Shown one piece after another: positions 55,196 to 63,795 of a stretch of DNA of 64,000 nt. Below the pieces are notes generated by a model, which made no database searches, was not told the DNA's origin, and saw nothing but the letters and a program-made list of their open reading frames with translations. This DNA comes from Flavobacteriales bacterium UBA2669 (lineage in GTDB: Bacteria; Bacteroidota; Bacteroidia; Flavobacteriales_E; Vicingaceae), in the NCBI GenBank assembly GCA_002359215.1, contig DEMN01000005.1, positions 1 through 64,000 on the forward strand, given 5' to 3'. The first letter of the stretch is position 1. Every line of letters begins with the position of its first letter. The translations under genes and the position numbers were made by a program.

Positions 55196-55239
55196 GTTAA
55201 CAACATCTAAATACAATATAGGAATAGGTGTTGTTGAAC
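55196..55239. repeat. Hairpin after the frameshifted lipoprotein
   Basis: GTTAACAACATCTA (55196-55209) pairs with TAGGTGTTGTTGAAC (55225-55239) with one bulge and one wobble. It begins 5 bp after the stop and could be a cassette end or a weak terminator. Confidence 0.5.
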
Positions 55240-55264
55240 AAGTTTTTTTTGCAAATAATAAACC

Positions 55265-55294
55265 CCATAAAAAAATCCCCAAATTGGGGATTTT
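55265..55294 (-). terminator. Terminator of the 148-residue secreted protein; direct repeat copy B
   Basis: AAAATCCCC and GGGGATTTT pair around AAATT, with a T-run on the minus strand, 9 bp beyond the stop at 55303. The same sequence, slightly changed, recurs at 54228-54254. Confidence 0.8.
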
Positions 55295-55302
55295 ATATTT
55301 TC

Positions 55303-55749
55303 TTAAAAATCGAAATCAGGGTCCGGAGCCTTCACATACGATTTTTTCTTAGGTTTAATTTTCTTTACAAACAGAATGGTTATCAATTCATCATCCACAG
55401 TAATCATAGTTCTGCTCATACCATTAGTAATGTTAATTTCCTGATCGGGATACCTGAATTTTCTATTAATTTTCTCGAAAGTATTGTCTTCAAACTTTAA
55501 ATACATTTCATTTACATTTATTAGTTGGTTTTTAACCAGCACTTTTCCGTAATAGCATTCTGCCATACTTCCTTTTCTAAAACTAATAATTACATCGTCA
55601 TAAACGCCATCTTCAACTTCATAAGCACCTCTCGTCTCAAAAACTGTAGCGTATTTTTGGTAACAAGTTACTTGGTCTTCTTCTGTATCTTGAGCATAAA
55701 AAGCTCCTGTTATAAATAGTAAGGATAAACTGAGTAAAATTTTTTTCAT
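55303..55749 (-). CDS. Small secreted protein of unknown function
   Basis: A 148-residue protein with a signal peptide (MKKILLSLSLLFITGAFYAQ) and a mature beta-rich part: DEDQVTCYQKYATVFETRGA, YDDVIISFRKGSMAECYYGK and NEMYLKFEDNTFEKINRKFR. It ends with a basic-acidic tail (KPKKKSYVKAPDPDFDF). Two cysteines may form a disulfide. No family recognised. It is transcribed divergently from gmhA. Confidence 0.78.
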   Translation of the reverse strand: MKKILLSLSLLFITGAFYAQDTEEDQVTCYQKYATVFETRGAYEVEDGVYDDVIISFRKGSMAECYYGKVLVKNQLINVNEMYLKFEDNTFEKINRKFRYPDQEINITNGMSRTMITVDDELITILFVKKIKPKKKSYVKAPDPDFDF

Positions 55750-55789
55750 GTCGTAAATTTTTTATCGGTATAAAAGTAAAAATACTTTA

Positions 55790-55821
55790 TTTATTATCTA
55801 AATTTAAAAGTTATATTTTTG
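55790..55821 (+). promoter_or_regulatory. Promoter of gmhA
   Basis: TTTA at 55790-55793 (consensus TTTG), a 20-bp spacer and TATTTTTG at 55814-55821 fit the Bacteroidota promoter pattern, 25 bp before the ATG. Confidence 0.6.
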
Positions 55822-55846
55822 TAACAAATTTGACAAATCGAACAAA

Positions 55847-56422
55847 ATGAGTATAAAACTAATCAAAAATAATTTTATAGAGGCAAAACAACTTTTAGAC
55901 CATTTTATAAATGATGAGAAAAATTTAGAAAAAATTGCTCAAGCAGGCGATTTGTTAGTGCAAGTTTTTAAAAACGGAGGTACTGCTTTTTCATGTGGAA
56001 ACGGTGGTTCCATGTGTGATGCCATCCATTTTGCTGAAGAATTAACAGGTAAGTTCAGAGAAGAAAGAATGGCTTTACCTGCCATTGCAATTTCCGATTC
56101 GGGCTATTTAAGTTGTGTAGGAAACGATTATGGTTATGATGAAATTTTTGCTCGTTTTATCTCAGGAGTCGCCAAAAAAGGTGATGTTTTATTAGCCATT
56201 AGCACCAGTGGAAACTCTAAAAACATTTTACGAGCAGCAGAAGTTGCTAAAGACAAAGGTGTTTTTGTTATCGGACTTACAGGAAAAGATGGTGGTAAAT
56301 TAGCTAATTTATGCGATGTTGAAATAAGAGTTCCTCACAATGGTTATGCTGATAGAATTCAAGAAATACACATTAAAATCATTCATTCATTAATCCATTA
56401 TATTGAAGAAAAAATAGTTTAA
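55847..56422 (+). CDS. gmhA: Sedoheptulose-7-phosphate isomerase
   Basis: A 191-residue SIS-domain enzyme that makes D-glycero-D-manno-heptose-7-phosphate for the LPS core or S-layer sugars. It closely follows E. coli GmhA: SCGNGGSMCDAIHFAEELTG, GYLSCVGNDYGYDEIFARF, AISTSGNSKNILRAAE, GLTGKDGGKLA and HNGYADRIQEIHIKIIH. The zinc-binding His and Glu in IHFAEE and the late catalytic His are present. It ends 2 bp before comM. Other heptose genes are not in the window. Confidence 0.92.
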   Translation: MSIKLIKNNFIEAKQLLDHFINDEKNLEKIAQAGDLLVQVFKNGGTAFSCGNGGSMCDAIHFAEELTGKFREERMALPAIAISDSGYLSCVGNDYGYDEIFARFISGVAKKGDVLLAISTSGNSKNILRAAEVAKDKGVFVIGLTGKDGGKLANLCDVEIRVPHNGYADRIQEIHIKIIHSLIHYIEEKIV

Positions 56423-56424
56423 AA

Positions 56425-57963
56425 ATGTTGGTAAAAACTTACGGAAGTGCAGTTGTTGGTGTTGATGCTCTTACTATTACGGTAGAAGTAAATGTTGATA
56501 GAGGCATGAAATTTTTCATGGTAGGCTTACCCGATAATGCCGTAAAAGAAAGTCAGCAACGTATTGAAGCCGCATTAAAAAATGTTGGCTACAGAATGCC
56601 CGGAAAAAAAATAGTAGTTAACATGGCTCCTGCCGATATTCGTAAGGAAGGTTCTGCTTACGATTTAACCATTGCCATGGGAATTTTGGCTGCATCCGGA
56701 CAAATAGCCAATGAAGAAGTAAGTAATTATGTAATAATGGGAGAGCTTTCGCTTGACGGAAGTTTGCAACCTATAAAAGGCGCGTTGCCTATTGCTATTC
56801 AGGCACGAAAAGAAGGTTTTAAAGGCTTTATCTTACCCAACGAAAATGCTCGAGAAGCGGCTATTGTTGATGGTATTGATGTTTTTGGAGTGAGTAACAT
56901 TAGTGAAGTAATCAATTTTTTTAATGGTGATACTCAATTAGAGCCAACCATAGTAGATACCCGAAAAGAATTTTATCAGAACCTTACCAAGGTAGATTTC
57001 GATTTTGAAGATGTTAAAGGGCAAGAAAACATTAAACGAGCTTTAGAAATTGCTGCGGCAGGAGGACATAATGTTATTTTAATTGGTCCGCCCGGAGCAG
57101 GAAAAACTATGTTGGCAAAACGTTTACCAACCATACTTCCTCCGCTTTCATTAATGGAAGCGTTGGAAACAACAAAAATTCATTCCGTTGGAGGAAAACT
57201 ATCAAAAGACACTTCTTTAATAAGTATAAGACCTTTTCGCTCTCCGCACCATACTATTTCTGATGTAGCTTTAGTTGGTGGTGGTGGATTTCCTCAGCCG
57301 GGAGAGATTTCTTTGGCACACAATGGTGTATTGTTTTTAGATGAATTGCCCGAATTTAAACGAACAGTTTTAGAAGTGCTTCGTCAGCCAATTGAAGATA
57401 GAAAAGTATCTATTTCTAGGGCAAAATTTACAGTAGATTACCCTGCAAGTTTTATGATGGTAGCTTCTATGAATCCTTGTCCTTGTGGTTATTATAACCA
57501 TCCTGAAAAAGATTGTGTTTGCTCTCCAGGCGTGGTTCAAAAATACCTCAGCAAAATTTCCGGTCCATTATTAGACAGAATTGATTTACATGTAGAAGTT
57601 ACACCGGTAAGTTTTAGCGAGCTTAGCACTACTTCTATTGGTGAATCGAGTGAAGTTATCCGAGACAGGGTAATTAAAGCAAGAGATGTTCAGGCTGAAC
57701 GTTATAAAGAAAAAGAAGGTGTTTATGCTAATGCACAAATATCGAGTAAAACCATAAAAGAAATTTGCGAAATTGATAGCGTAGGTAAAGATTTACTTAA
57801 AAATGCTATGGATAAATTAGGTTTATCTGCCAGAGCATATGATAGAATTTTAAAGGTTGCTAGAACAATTGCAGATTTAGAATCATCAGAAAACATAAAA
57901 AGCGAACACCTTGCAGAGGCAATTCAATACAGAAGTTTGGATAGAGAAGGTTGGGCAGGATAA
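56425..57963 (+). CDS. comM: YifB/ComM-family AAA+ ATPase
   Basis: A 512-residue helicase-like AAA+ protein of the Mg-chelatase-like group. An N-terminal Lon-type fold (MLVKTYGSAVVGVDALTITV, PADIRKEGSAYDLTIAMGIL) precedes the ATPase core with Walker A GPPGAGKTMLAKRLP, Walker B NGVLFLDELPEF, an arginine-finger region and a zinc-like Cys cluster CPCGYYNHPEKDCVCSP. In Vibrio ComM helps branch migration during natural transformation; the family is widespread, so that role is only a suggestion here. Start ATG, 2 bp after gmhA. Confidence 0.93.
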   Translation: MLVKTYGSAVVGVDALTITVEVNVDRGMKFFMVGLPDNAVKESQQRIEAALKNVGYRMPGKKIVVNMAPADIRKEGSAYDLTIAMGILAASGQIANEEVSNYVIMGELSLDGSLQPIKGALPIAIQARKEGFKGFILPNENAREAAIVDGIDVFGVSNISEVINFFNGDTQLEPTIVDTRKEFYQNLTKVDFDFEDVKGQENIKRALEIAAAGGHNVILIGPPGAGKTMLAKRLPTILPPLSLMEALETTKIHSVGGKLSKDTSLISIRPFRSPHHTISDVALVGGGGFPQPGEISLAHNGVLFLDELPEFKRTVLEVLRQPIEDRKVSISRAKFTVDYPASFMMVASMNPCPCGYYNHPEKDCVCSPGVVQKYLSKISGPLLDRIDLHVEVTPVSFSELSTTSIGESSEVIRDRVIKARDVQAERYKEKEGVYANAQISSKTIKEICEIDSVGKDLLKNAMDKLGLSARAYDRILKVARTIADLESSENIKSEHLAEAIQYRSLDREGWAG

Positions 57964-58041
57964 AATCTATAAACCTCGAAACAACCATTTGCTATAGTTA
58001 ATCGTCTGATTAATTGTTATAACACCAAGCAATAATTTACT

Positions 58042-58572
58042 TTGGAACTAGATGAAATAATAGAAGGTTGTTACGAAAACAGCAGAAAGCACCAAGAAGC
58101 ATTATATAACTTATATGCTGCTAAGATGCTGGGCGTTTGTTTAACCTATACCAAAGACAGAGATTTGGCTCAAGATATTTTACATGATGGTTTTTTTAAG
58201 GTGTTTAAAAAATTTCATCAGTACGATGCTTCTTGGAGTTTACAAGGTTGGATAAGAAGAATTATTGTAAATACAGCCATAGATCATTTTAGAAAAACCA
58301 ACCGTATTTCCCCAATGGATTTTCAGGAAGCAGTTTACCTAGTAGGAAGCTACAACAATGCTTCAGAAATCTCAAAAACAGCAGATTTATCTATGCTGAT
58401 TAATATGTTACCTACTGGTGCGAGAACCATTTTTAATTTATATACTATAGAAGGATACAAACACAATGAAATAGCTAAAATGCTTTCTATAAGCGAAGGA
58501 ACTTCAAAATCTCAATTATCTAAAGCAAAAAGTGTTTTAAGAGAATTGGTGACTAAATATTATGAACGTTAA
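58042..58572 (+). CDS. ECF-type RNA polymerase sigma factor
   Basis: A 176-residue sigma-70 family factor of the extracytoplasmic function type. Region 2 is near residues 20-85 (LYAAKMLGVCLTYTKDRDLA, QDILHDGFFKVFKKF) and region 4 near 120-172 (LPTGARTIFNLYTIEGYKHN, EIAKMLSISEGTSKSQLSKA). The start must be TTG at 58042: an in-frame TAA lies 9 bp upstream and no ATG precedes region 2. It is followed 17 bp later by a membrane protein with a similar TTG start, which may sense the signal. Confidence 0.92.
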   Translation: MELDEIIEGCYENSRKHQEALYNLYAAKMLGVCLTYTKDRDLAQDILHDGFFKVFKKFHQYDASWSLQGWIRRIIVNTAIDHFRKTNRISPMDFQEAVYLVGSYNNASEISKTADLSMLINMLPTGARTIFNLYTIEGYKHNEIAKMLSISEGTSKSQLSKAKSVLRELVTKYYER

Positions 58573-58589
58573 CCTTTTTTATATATTCC

Positions 58590-59981
58590 TTGAAAAACAA
58601 AAAAAACATAGAAGATTGGTACAAAAACGAACTGGAAAACTTTAGCGTTGAGCCGGAAAAAGGCTCGTGGGATAAACTTTCTTCTTCAATGGATAACCCA
58701 AGTGGCTTGTCTGATGAGGCTTTTGATGATTTTGTAAGAGATGAAGTGGAGCATATTGAAACTAATCCTGATAAAGCAGTTTGGGAAAAACTTTCAGAAA
58801 AATTAGATACTACAACTGTTTGGGAACGTTTATCAATTACCTTAACCCGTTACGAACGATTTATTTGGTGGAGAAATTTTGCTTTTAAATCTGCTGCTCT
58901 AGCTTTATTTTTTATGGGAGTTGGATTAAGTATTAATGAATATTTCAATGAAGATATTCATCCAAATAATAATAAAATAACAACTCCAACTGTTGCATTA
59001 AATACTTTTGAGCAATTACCAAAACAAACTCCAATAACGAGTATAGTGACTTCAAAAAATGTATTAAACTCATTCGCAACTGAAAAAAAAGAGGTAAATC
59101 AGCGCATTGTTTCTAATCCTTCAAAACAAATTAACAAACTTATTGCTACTGAAAAAACTGTGGCATCAACAGCTAAAAAACAGGCATATATTACTTCAAA
59201 AGAAGTTAATCAACAACTTAATAATGATAAGGAAATTCATTTGAGAAAATCTAATTATAAACTTAAGGAACACATTATCCAACCAAAAGAATTTTTAATT
59301 AAAAAAGAGAATAACAAAATCATCTTTAACAATAAAAGATTTTCGTCTCATTTTGCTTTTGGAATTTATGCCAAACGAATTTATATGGGTTTAAATGTTG
59401 GGTTTAAGAAACAAAGTATGATTGCACAATTGAAAGATAATAGTGAATTTAATAGTCTTTCTCAAAATACCTTGTTAGACCATGGAAGTAGTTTTGGAGC
59501 TACAGCAGGTATTATTCTTTCAGACAAAATGAACTTAGAAACCAATGTAAATTTCTACTCTAGCAATGGCTATAGAAAACAATATACATCAGATGAAATT
59601 AACTATACGGAAAACCTAAACTTAGCCTATACTAACGTTAGTATATTAGCTAAAAGAATGTATAACAAATCTACTTTTGACGATAAAAAATATTCCACAA
59701 ATATTATTGGCGGATTGTATTTAGGATATCTTTCTAGTGCTACTTCAGTAATTAACGGAATAACTTACAAAAACAAAGCTTATACCGACCTTGATTGTGG
59801 TCTTGTATTAGGATTAGAACAAGATAGATACTTAACCAAAGAACTAATTATTACCCCAGGAATTAGATATTACCAAGGAGCTAAAAATATTGCTAATACT
59901 GAAAATCATTTTTCTTATGCCTATAATTCTACTCTAGAATTTAATTTAGGTATAAAATATATTTTCTTAAAAAAACATTAA
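58590..59981 (+). CDS. Membrane protein partner of the ECF sigma factor
   Basis: A 463-residue protein. The cytoplasmic N-terminus carries three similar short segments (ENFSVEPEKGSWDKLSSSMD, IETNPDKAVWEKLSEKLD and TTTVWERLSITL), one membrane helix near 105-123 (SAALALFFMGVGLSI), a low-complexity linker rich in Asn, Lys and Thr, and a C-terminal outer-membrane-barrel-like part (FGIYAKRIYMGLNVGFKKQS, FNLGIKYIFLKKH). The N-terminal xxWxxLSxxL repeats may bind the sigma factor in an anti-sigma fashion, which is an inference from position. The start is TTG; no ATG lies between the upstream stop and the first conserved residues. Confidence 0.78.
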   Translation: MKNKKNIEDWYKNELENFSVEPEKGSWDKLSSSMDNPSGLSDEAFDDFVRDEVEHIETNPDKAVWEKLSEKLDTTTVWERLSITLTRYERFIWWRNFAFKSAALALFFMGVGLSINEYFNEDIHPNNNKITTPTVALNTFEQLPKQTPITSIVTSKNVLNSFATEKKEVNQRIVSNPSKQINKLIATEKTVASTAKKQAYITSKEVNQQLNNDKEIHLRKSNYKLKEHIIQPKEFLIKKENNKIIFNNKRFSSHFAFGIYAKRIYMGLNVGFKKQSMIAQLKDNSEFNSLSQNTLLDHGSSFGATAGIILSDKMNLETNVNFYSSNGYRKQYTSDEINYTENLNLAYTNVSILAKRMYNKSTFDDKKYSTNIIGGLYLGYLSSATSVINGITYKNKAYTDLDCGLVLGLEQDRYLTKELIITPGIRYYQGAKNIANTENHFSYAYNSTLEFNLGIKYIFLKKH

Positions 59982-60029
59982 CTTCTCCTACCAACCATTT
60001 TTATTAGATAAACGTTCTACAAGCAACTT

Positions 60030-60500
60030 ATGGAACAATTAAAAAACATACTACTTTATTTTTTCTCTTTCGTGGTACTTTTGCTTCATCCCAGTTTAAA
60101 CAACGAAAAGAATCCTTTATCTTTTGTTCATTACCATGCTTATGGTAATACATTCAAATTAAAATTTGATGATTCCATTGATAAAGAAAAATTATACATA
60201 AAATGGACCTGCGAAAACCAACATGCTGATTGTAAAGAATTAGCTATTTTTGAAGGAGGAAAAAAAGTCAACACCATTCCTTTTGAATCTGGAAAACAAG
60301 AACTTATTGTATATTACAACAATAAAATGATTGGAAAAATAAAACAAACTAAAACTAAAGAAAAACATGCTCATGCTTATTTTGTAAACTTAAGCAGCGT
60401 CCACAATAATGCTATAGAATTTAAAGGTGAAATAACCGGACCATCATCAGCTGTAGCAACTATGGTTACTACATTAAACAATTTAATTTCACAGCATTAA
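60030..60500 (+). CDS. Small exported protein downstream of the ECF pair
   Basis: A 156-residue protein with an N-terminal hydrophobic segment (LLYFFSFVVLLLHPSL), then FVHYHAYGNTFKLKFDDSID, a pair of cysteines (WTCENQHADCKEL) and a His-containing HAHAYF. It lies 48 bp after the membrane partner, on the same strand, and could be an operon member. I do not recognise a family. Confidence 0.68.
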   Translation: MEQLKNILLYFFSFVVLLLHPSLNNEKNPLSFVHYHAYGNTFKLKFDDSIDKEKLYIKWTCENQHADCKELAIFEGGKKVNTIPFESGKQELIVYYNNKMIGKIKQTKTKEKHAHAYFVNLSSVHNNAIEFKGEITGPSSAVATMVTTLNNLISQH

Positions 60501-60508
60501 TTCTTGGT

Positions 60509-61579
60509 TTAGATATTATATATCCAATCAAATTTATCTGCTACTCTACCTCTTTTAATCTCTTCTATTGATTTTGCTATTTTATTAGAAACCGTTCTGT
60601 TTTCAACTGGAGGCAACTCAAAACGTTCGTCTTCAAAAGTTATAGAAGCAATTTGTGCAATTGTAGCAGCAGTTCCTGTCCCAAAAGCATCTTGCAGTTT
60701 GTTATTTCTTGCTGCTTCAACAACTTCTTTTACAGCTACTCTTCTTTCTTCTACTTCTAATCCTAACTCTTTAGCTAATTTTATTACACTATCACGAGTA
60801 ATTCCAGACAAGGTAGTATTTAATGCTATAGAAGGTGTAATTAATTTATTATCAATCAAAAACATTACATTCATTGTTCCAGATTCTTCAATATATTCAT
60901 GCGTTTTAGCGTCTGTCCAAATCAATTGTTTATAGCCTTTTTCTTGTCCTAATTTAGCCGGATAAAGTGCTGCAGCATAATTTCCTGCCGCCTTAGCAAA
61001 ACCAACACCACCTTCGGCCGCCCTAGAAAAATTAGATTCAATTTTAACATCTACCGGACCTGTGTAATATGAACTTACCGGAGATGTAATAATCATAAAT
61101 TTATATTCTTCTGCCGGTCTTACTCCCAATAATTCTTCACTAGCAAAAATAAATGGTCTTATGTATAATGAACAACCTTCATTTTGAGGAACCCAATCTG
61201 CATCTAACTGTACTAATTGGTGTATAGCATCCATAAAAAGCTCTTCAGGAACTTCAGGCATACAGAGTCTTTTGGCAGAAACATTTATTCTTTTTGCATT
61301 TTCTCTTGGTCTAAATAACAACACTTTTCCTTCGTCATTTTTATAGGCTTTCATCCCTTCAAAAACTGCCTGACCATAGTGAATTGCTGCACAAGCAGGG
61401 CTTAATGAAATTGGAGCGTAAGGCTCAATTCTTAAGTCTTGCCACTCGCCATTTTTATATTCTGCCACAAACATGTGGTCAGAAAATTGTTTTCCAAATT
61501 GTATATTATTGAAATCAACCGACTGAATCTTAGATGTTTTTGTTTTCTCTATCTTAATATTACTTACTGCGTCCATCAT
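60509..61579 (-). CDS. ilvE: Branched-chain amino acid aminotransferase
   Basis: A 356-residue fold-type IV PLP enzyme that interconverts Leu, Ile and Val with their 2-oxo acids. Marks of the longer BCAT-II-like form are HYGQAVFEGMKAYKNDEG, RPRENAKRINVSAKRLCMP, the PLP Lys region AKAAGNYAAALYPAKLGQEK, YIEESGTMNVMFLID and TLSGITRDSVIKLA. It begins with two ATG codons in a row. It is convergent with the small exported protein, 8 bp apart. Confidence 0.95.
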   Translation of the reverse strand: MMDAVSNIKIEKTKTSKIQSVDFNNIQFGKQFSDHMFVAEYKNGEWQDLRIEPYAPISLSPACAAIHYGQAVFEGMKAYKNDEGKVLLFRPRENAKRINVSAKRLCMPEVPEELFMDAIHQLVQLDADWVPQNEGCSLYIRPFIFASEELLGVRPAEEYKFMIITSPVSSYYTGPVDVKIESNFSRAAEGGVGFAKAAGNYAAALYPAKLGQEKGYKQLIWTDAKTHEYIEESGTMNVMFLIDNKLITPSIALNTTLSGITRDSVIKLAKELGLEVEERRVAVKEVVEAARNNKLQDAFGTGTAATIAQIASITFEDERFELPPVENRTVSNKIAKSIEEIKRGRVADKFDWIYNI

Positions 61580-61713
61580 TTAAAAAATCCTTTTTTTTGT
61601 AGGCATAAATTTACTATTTTTTATTGTATTGAAACATGATTTTTAATTGGTTCTTTAGTTCTTACACTAAAGAATTGTTTCTCTACAAGTTGTAAGGAAA
61701 AAATAATTATTTT

Positions 61714-62403
61714 TTATGCTGAAATTTTTTGTTGAGCTAATTCTAATGCATTCTGAAATTGTTCTTCTTGATTAATATGTGTATTGTCTAACACAACAGC
61801 ATTTTCAGCTTGTATAAGTGGGTTTTCTGTTCTGCTGGTATCATCGCCATCACGAGAAACAATATTTTTCAATACCTCATCATAAGTAATATTATCTCCT
61901 TTAGCTTTTAATTCATCATATCTTCTTTGTGCTCTCACTTCAAAATCTGCTGTCATAAAAATTTTAAGCTCTGCATCTGGAAAAACAACAGAACCAATAT
62001 CTCTCCCATCCATTACCAAGCCTTTATTCTTTCCCATTTTTCTTTGTAGTTCTACCATTTTAGTACGAACTTGTTTTACTTTAGCAATTCTGCTTACCAA
62101 ACCCGATACTTCAATGCCTCTAATTTGTTTTTCTACATTTTCGTTATTAAGGCAGGTTTCTGAACTGTTTTTTTCTGCATTAAATGAAAACGTTACATCA
62201 ATATTATGCAAGTCATCAATTAATTTTTGTTCATCAAAAAAATCTTCTCCGATATACCCTTTTCTAAGAGCGTATAAAGCAACAGCTCTGTACATTGCTC
62301 CCGTATCAATATATATATAATTTAAAGCTTTAGCCAATTGTTTTGCCAATGTACTTTTTCCGCAAGAGGAGTAACCATCAATGGCTATAATAATTTTTTT
62401 CAT
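61714..62403 (-). CDS. cmk: Cytidylate kinase
   Basis: A 229-residue nucleotide kinase that phosphorylates CMP and dCMP. P-loop AIDGYSSCGKSTLAKQLAK, YIDTGAMYRAVALYAL, MDGRDIGSVVFPDAELKIFM and the lid region RAQRRYDELKAKG with TSRTENPL are all present. The ATG is the 3' arm of a hairpin in the repeated leader. It is the second gene of a porQ-cmk minus-strand pair; this order recurs in Bacteroidota, from general knowledge. Confidence 0.95.
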   Translation of the reverse strand: MKKIIIAIDGYSSCGKSTLAKQLAKALNYIYIDTGAMYRAVALYALRKGYIGEDFFDEQKLIDDLHNIDVTFSFNAEKNSSETCLNNENVEKQIRGIEVSGLVSRIAKVKQVRTKMVELQRKMGKNKGLVMDGRDIGSVVFPDAELKIFMTADFEVRAQRRYDELKAKGDNITYDEVLKNIVSRDGDDTSRTENPLIQAENAVVLDNTHINQEEQFQNALELAQQKISA

Positions 62404-62492
62404 CTGTTAATATTTTTATTTTATTAAATCGGTCAGATGTAACTCCCATATAATCATTTTCTTGTGCGAGATTTTTTTTATCATAGTCGTTT
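62401..62492 (-). repeat. Leader repeat unit 1 (92 bp), upstream of cmk
   Basis: In the transcribed direction it begins after ATGAAACGA of the adjoining unit boundary (62495-62487) and ends in CATCTGACCGATTTAAT to TTAACAGATG, where the final ATG is the cmk start. CATCTG (62439-62434) pairs with CAGATG (62406-62401). The CAT positions at 62401, 62493 and 62585 are exactly 92 bp apart. Confidence 0.88.
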
Positions 62493-62584
62493 CATGTATT
62501 TATATTTATTTATTTTTTATCGGACACATGGAACTCCCTTTATAATCATTCTTTTATGTGAGAATTTTTTACTAATGGTCGTTT
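62493..62584 (-). repeat. Leader repeat unit 2 (92 bp), between units and porQ
   Basis: Tandem to unit 1. In the transcribed direction ATGAAACGACC begins at 62587, overlapping the porQ stop as ATGA, and could encode MKRPLVKNSHIKE before a stop. The unit ends in CATGTGTCCG to AATACATG, which can form CATGTG/TACATG. The fourth pair is G:C where units 1 and 3 have C:G. Confidence 0.85.
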
Positions 62585-63708
62585 CATTCTTCGCTTTGTT
62601 TGTCTTTTTTACTTTTTCGGGATTTTTTTGAAGCTTTTTCTTCTGGAATCACCACCTGATTTTTTTTATAATAATCCGAAATGGTGGTGGTAATGGTAAA
62701 ATGGTTAGAAGTTCCTGCTAAGTGATAGCTTGCTCCTCCATAACTTATATGAATTTTTTTAATTCTAAACCCTAAACCCCAACTAAATCCAATTAATCCG
62801 CCTTTGTTATCAAAAGCTAATTCAGCCCTTCGTTGGAAGTTATAACCAAACCTCAACATAAAACTTGGTGAAAGCACAAACTCTGTCCCAACAACAACAT
62901 GTCTGAAAAATTCACTTACCATTCCTGTTTTGTTTAATTCTTTTCTGGCTTCTTCATCTAAAGTATTATCTCTATTTGTTACCGAAGAAGAATCATTATA
63001 AGCTAAATTCCAATTATTTAACTGAATAAAATCAACATTAAAACGAATAGGCGTATGAGCCAATTTTTTAGAAATTCCCAATTGTACTTCAAAAGGAAGC
63101 GGTTCTTTTTCTCTTCCTTCAAAGTAGGTAGAAAATTGTCTGCCAATATTTTTAACTAATAACGCAGTTGTAAATTGTTTTTTTGCATTATGATACGTTG
63201 CAGATAAATCCATTGCCATAGCAAAAGAGCTATATTGATAAAATTTGGAATAAATTGGTTTTAGGTTTGCTCCAACAGAAAAAGATGTGTCTATGCTTTT
63301 TCCCCAACCTAAAATAAAAGCATAATCTGAAGCAGAGAAAGAACCCAACTCATTCCCTCCTTCGTCTGTTTCTAAAAAATTTCCGTAATTAATATATTTC
63401 ACACCTCCGGAAAATGTTCCGTACTTTTTAAAATCATGGGTATAAGAAAAATGCCCTAAATTAACATCTGCAAAGTAATTTAAATACGTAAATGAAAGAG
63501 CACTACTCATTTCTGCCGAAAGTAATGAAGGATTGTCTAAAGCAAAATTGGGATCATCATCTTTAATGGCTATAGCACTTCCACCCAACGCCCCTGTTCT
63601 GGCAGAAACAGGAATGTTAAGAAAGCTAAAAGCACTCTCTCCTCCTACTTGTGCTATTGACTCACAAAAAGTAAGGATAATAAAAATGAGTGTAATAAAA
63701 AACTTCAT
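62584..63708 (-). CDS. porQ: T9SS protein PorQ
   Basis: A 374-residue outer-membrane protein of the PorV/PorQ type. Signal peptide ends CESIAQ, followed by VGGESAFSFLNIPVSARTGA and LGGSAIAIKDDDPNFALDNP, the hallmark start of the PorQ family. Barrel strands fill the rest (YTHDFKKYGTFSGGVKYINY, FMLRFGYNFQRRAELAFD) and a Lys/Ser-rich tail ends the chain. PorQ is reported as a T9SS accessory needed for cargo attachment in Porphyromonas gingivalis. Its ATG lies in the same kind of hairpin as cmk, and its stop overlaps the ATG of repeat unit 2. Confidence 0.92.
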   Translation of the reverse strand: MKFFITLIFIILTFCESIAQVGGESAFSFLNIPVSARTGALGGSAIAIKDDDPNFALDNPSLLSAEMSSALSFTYLNYFADVNLGHFSYTHDFKKYGTFSGGVKYINYGNFLETDEGGNELGSFSASDYAFILGWGKSIDTSFSVGANLKPIYSKFYQYSSFAMAMDLSATYHNAKKQFTTALLVKNIGRQFSTYFEGREKEPLPFEVQLGISKKLAHTPIRFNVDFIQLNNWNLAYNDSSSVTNRDNTLDEEARKELNKTGMVSEFFRHVVVGTEFVLSPSFMLRFGYNFQRRAELAFDNKGGLIGFSWGLGFRIKKIHISYGGASYHLAGTSNHFTITTTISDYYKKNQVVIPEEKASKKSRKSKKDKQSEE

Positions 63709-63795
63709 CTGTTAATTTTCTATTTTATTAAATCGGTCAGATGGAACTCACTAAGAAACATCTTCTTGTAAATAAAATCTAATCAAAACTCGTTT
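63706..63795 (-). repeat. Leader repeat unit 3 (90 bp), upstream of porQ
   Basis: Related to units 1 and 2. In the transcribed direction ATGAAACGA begins at 63798 and may encode MKRVLIRFYLQEDVS before TAG TGA. The unit ends with CATCTGACCG (63743-63734) to TTAACAGATG, where ATG is the porQ start. The last 38 nt differ from unit 1 at only a few positions. Confidence 0.88.
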
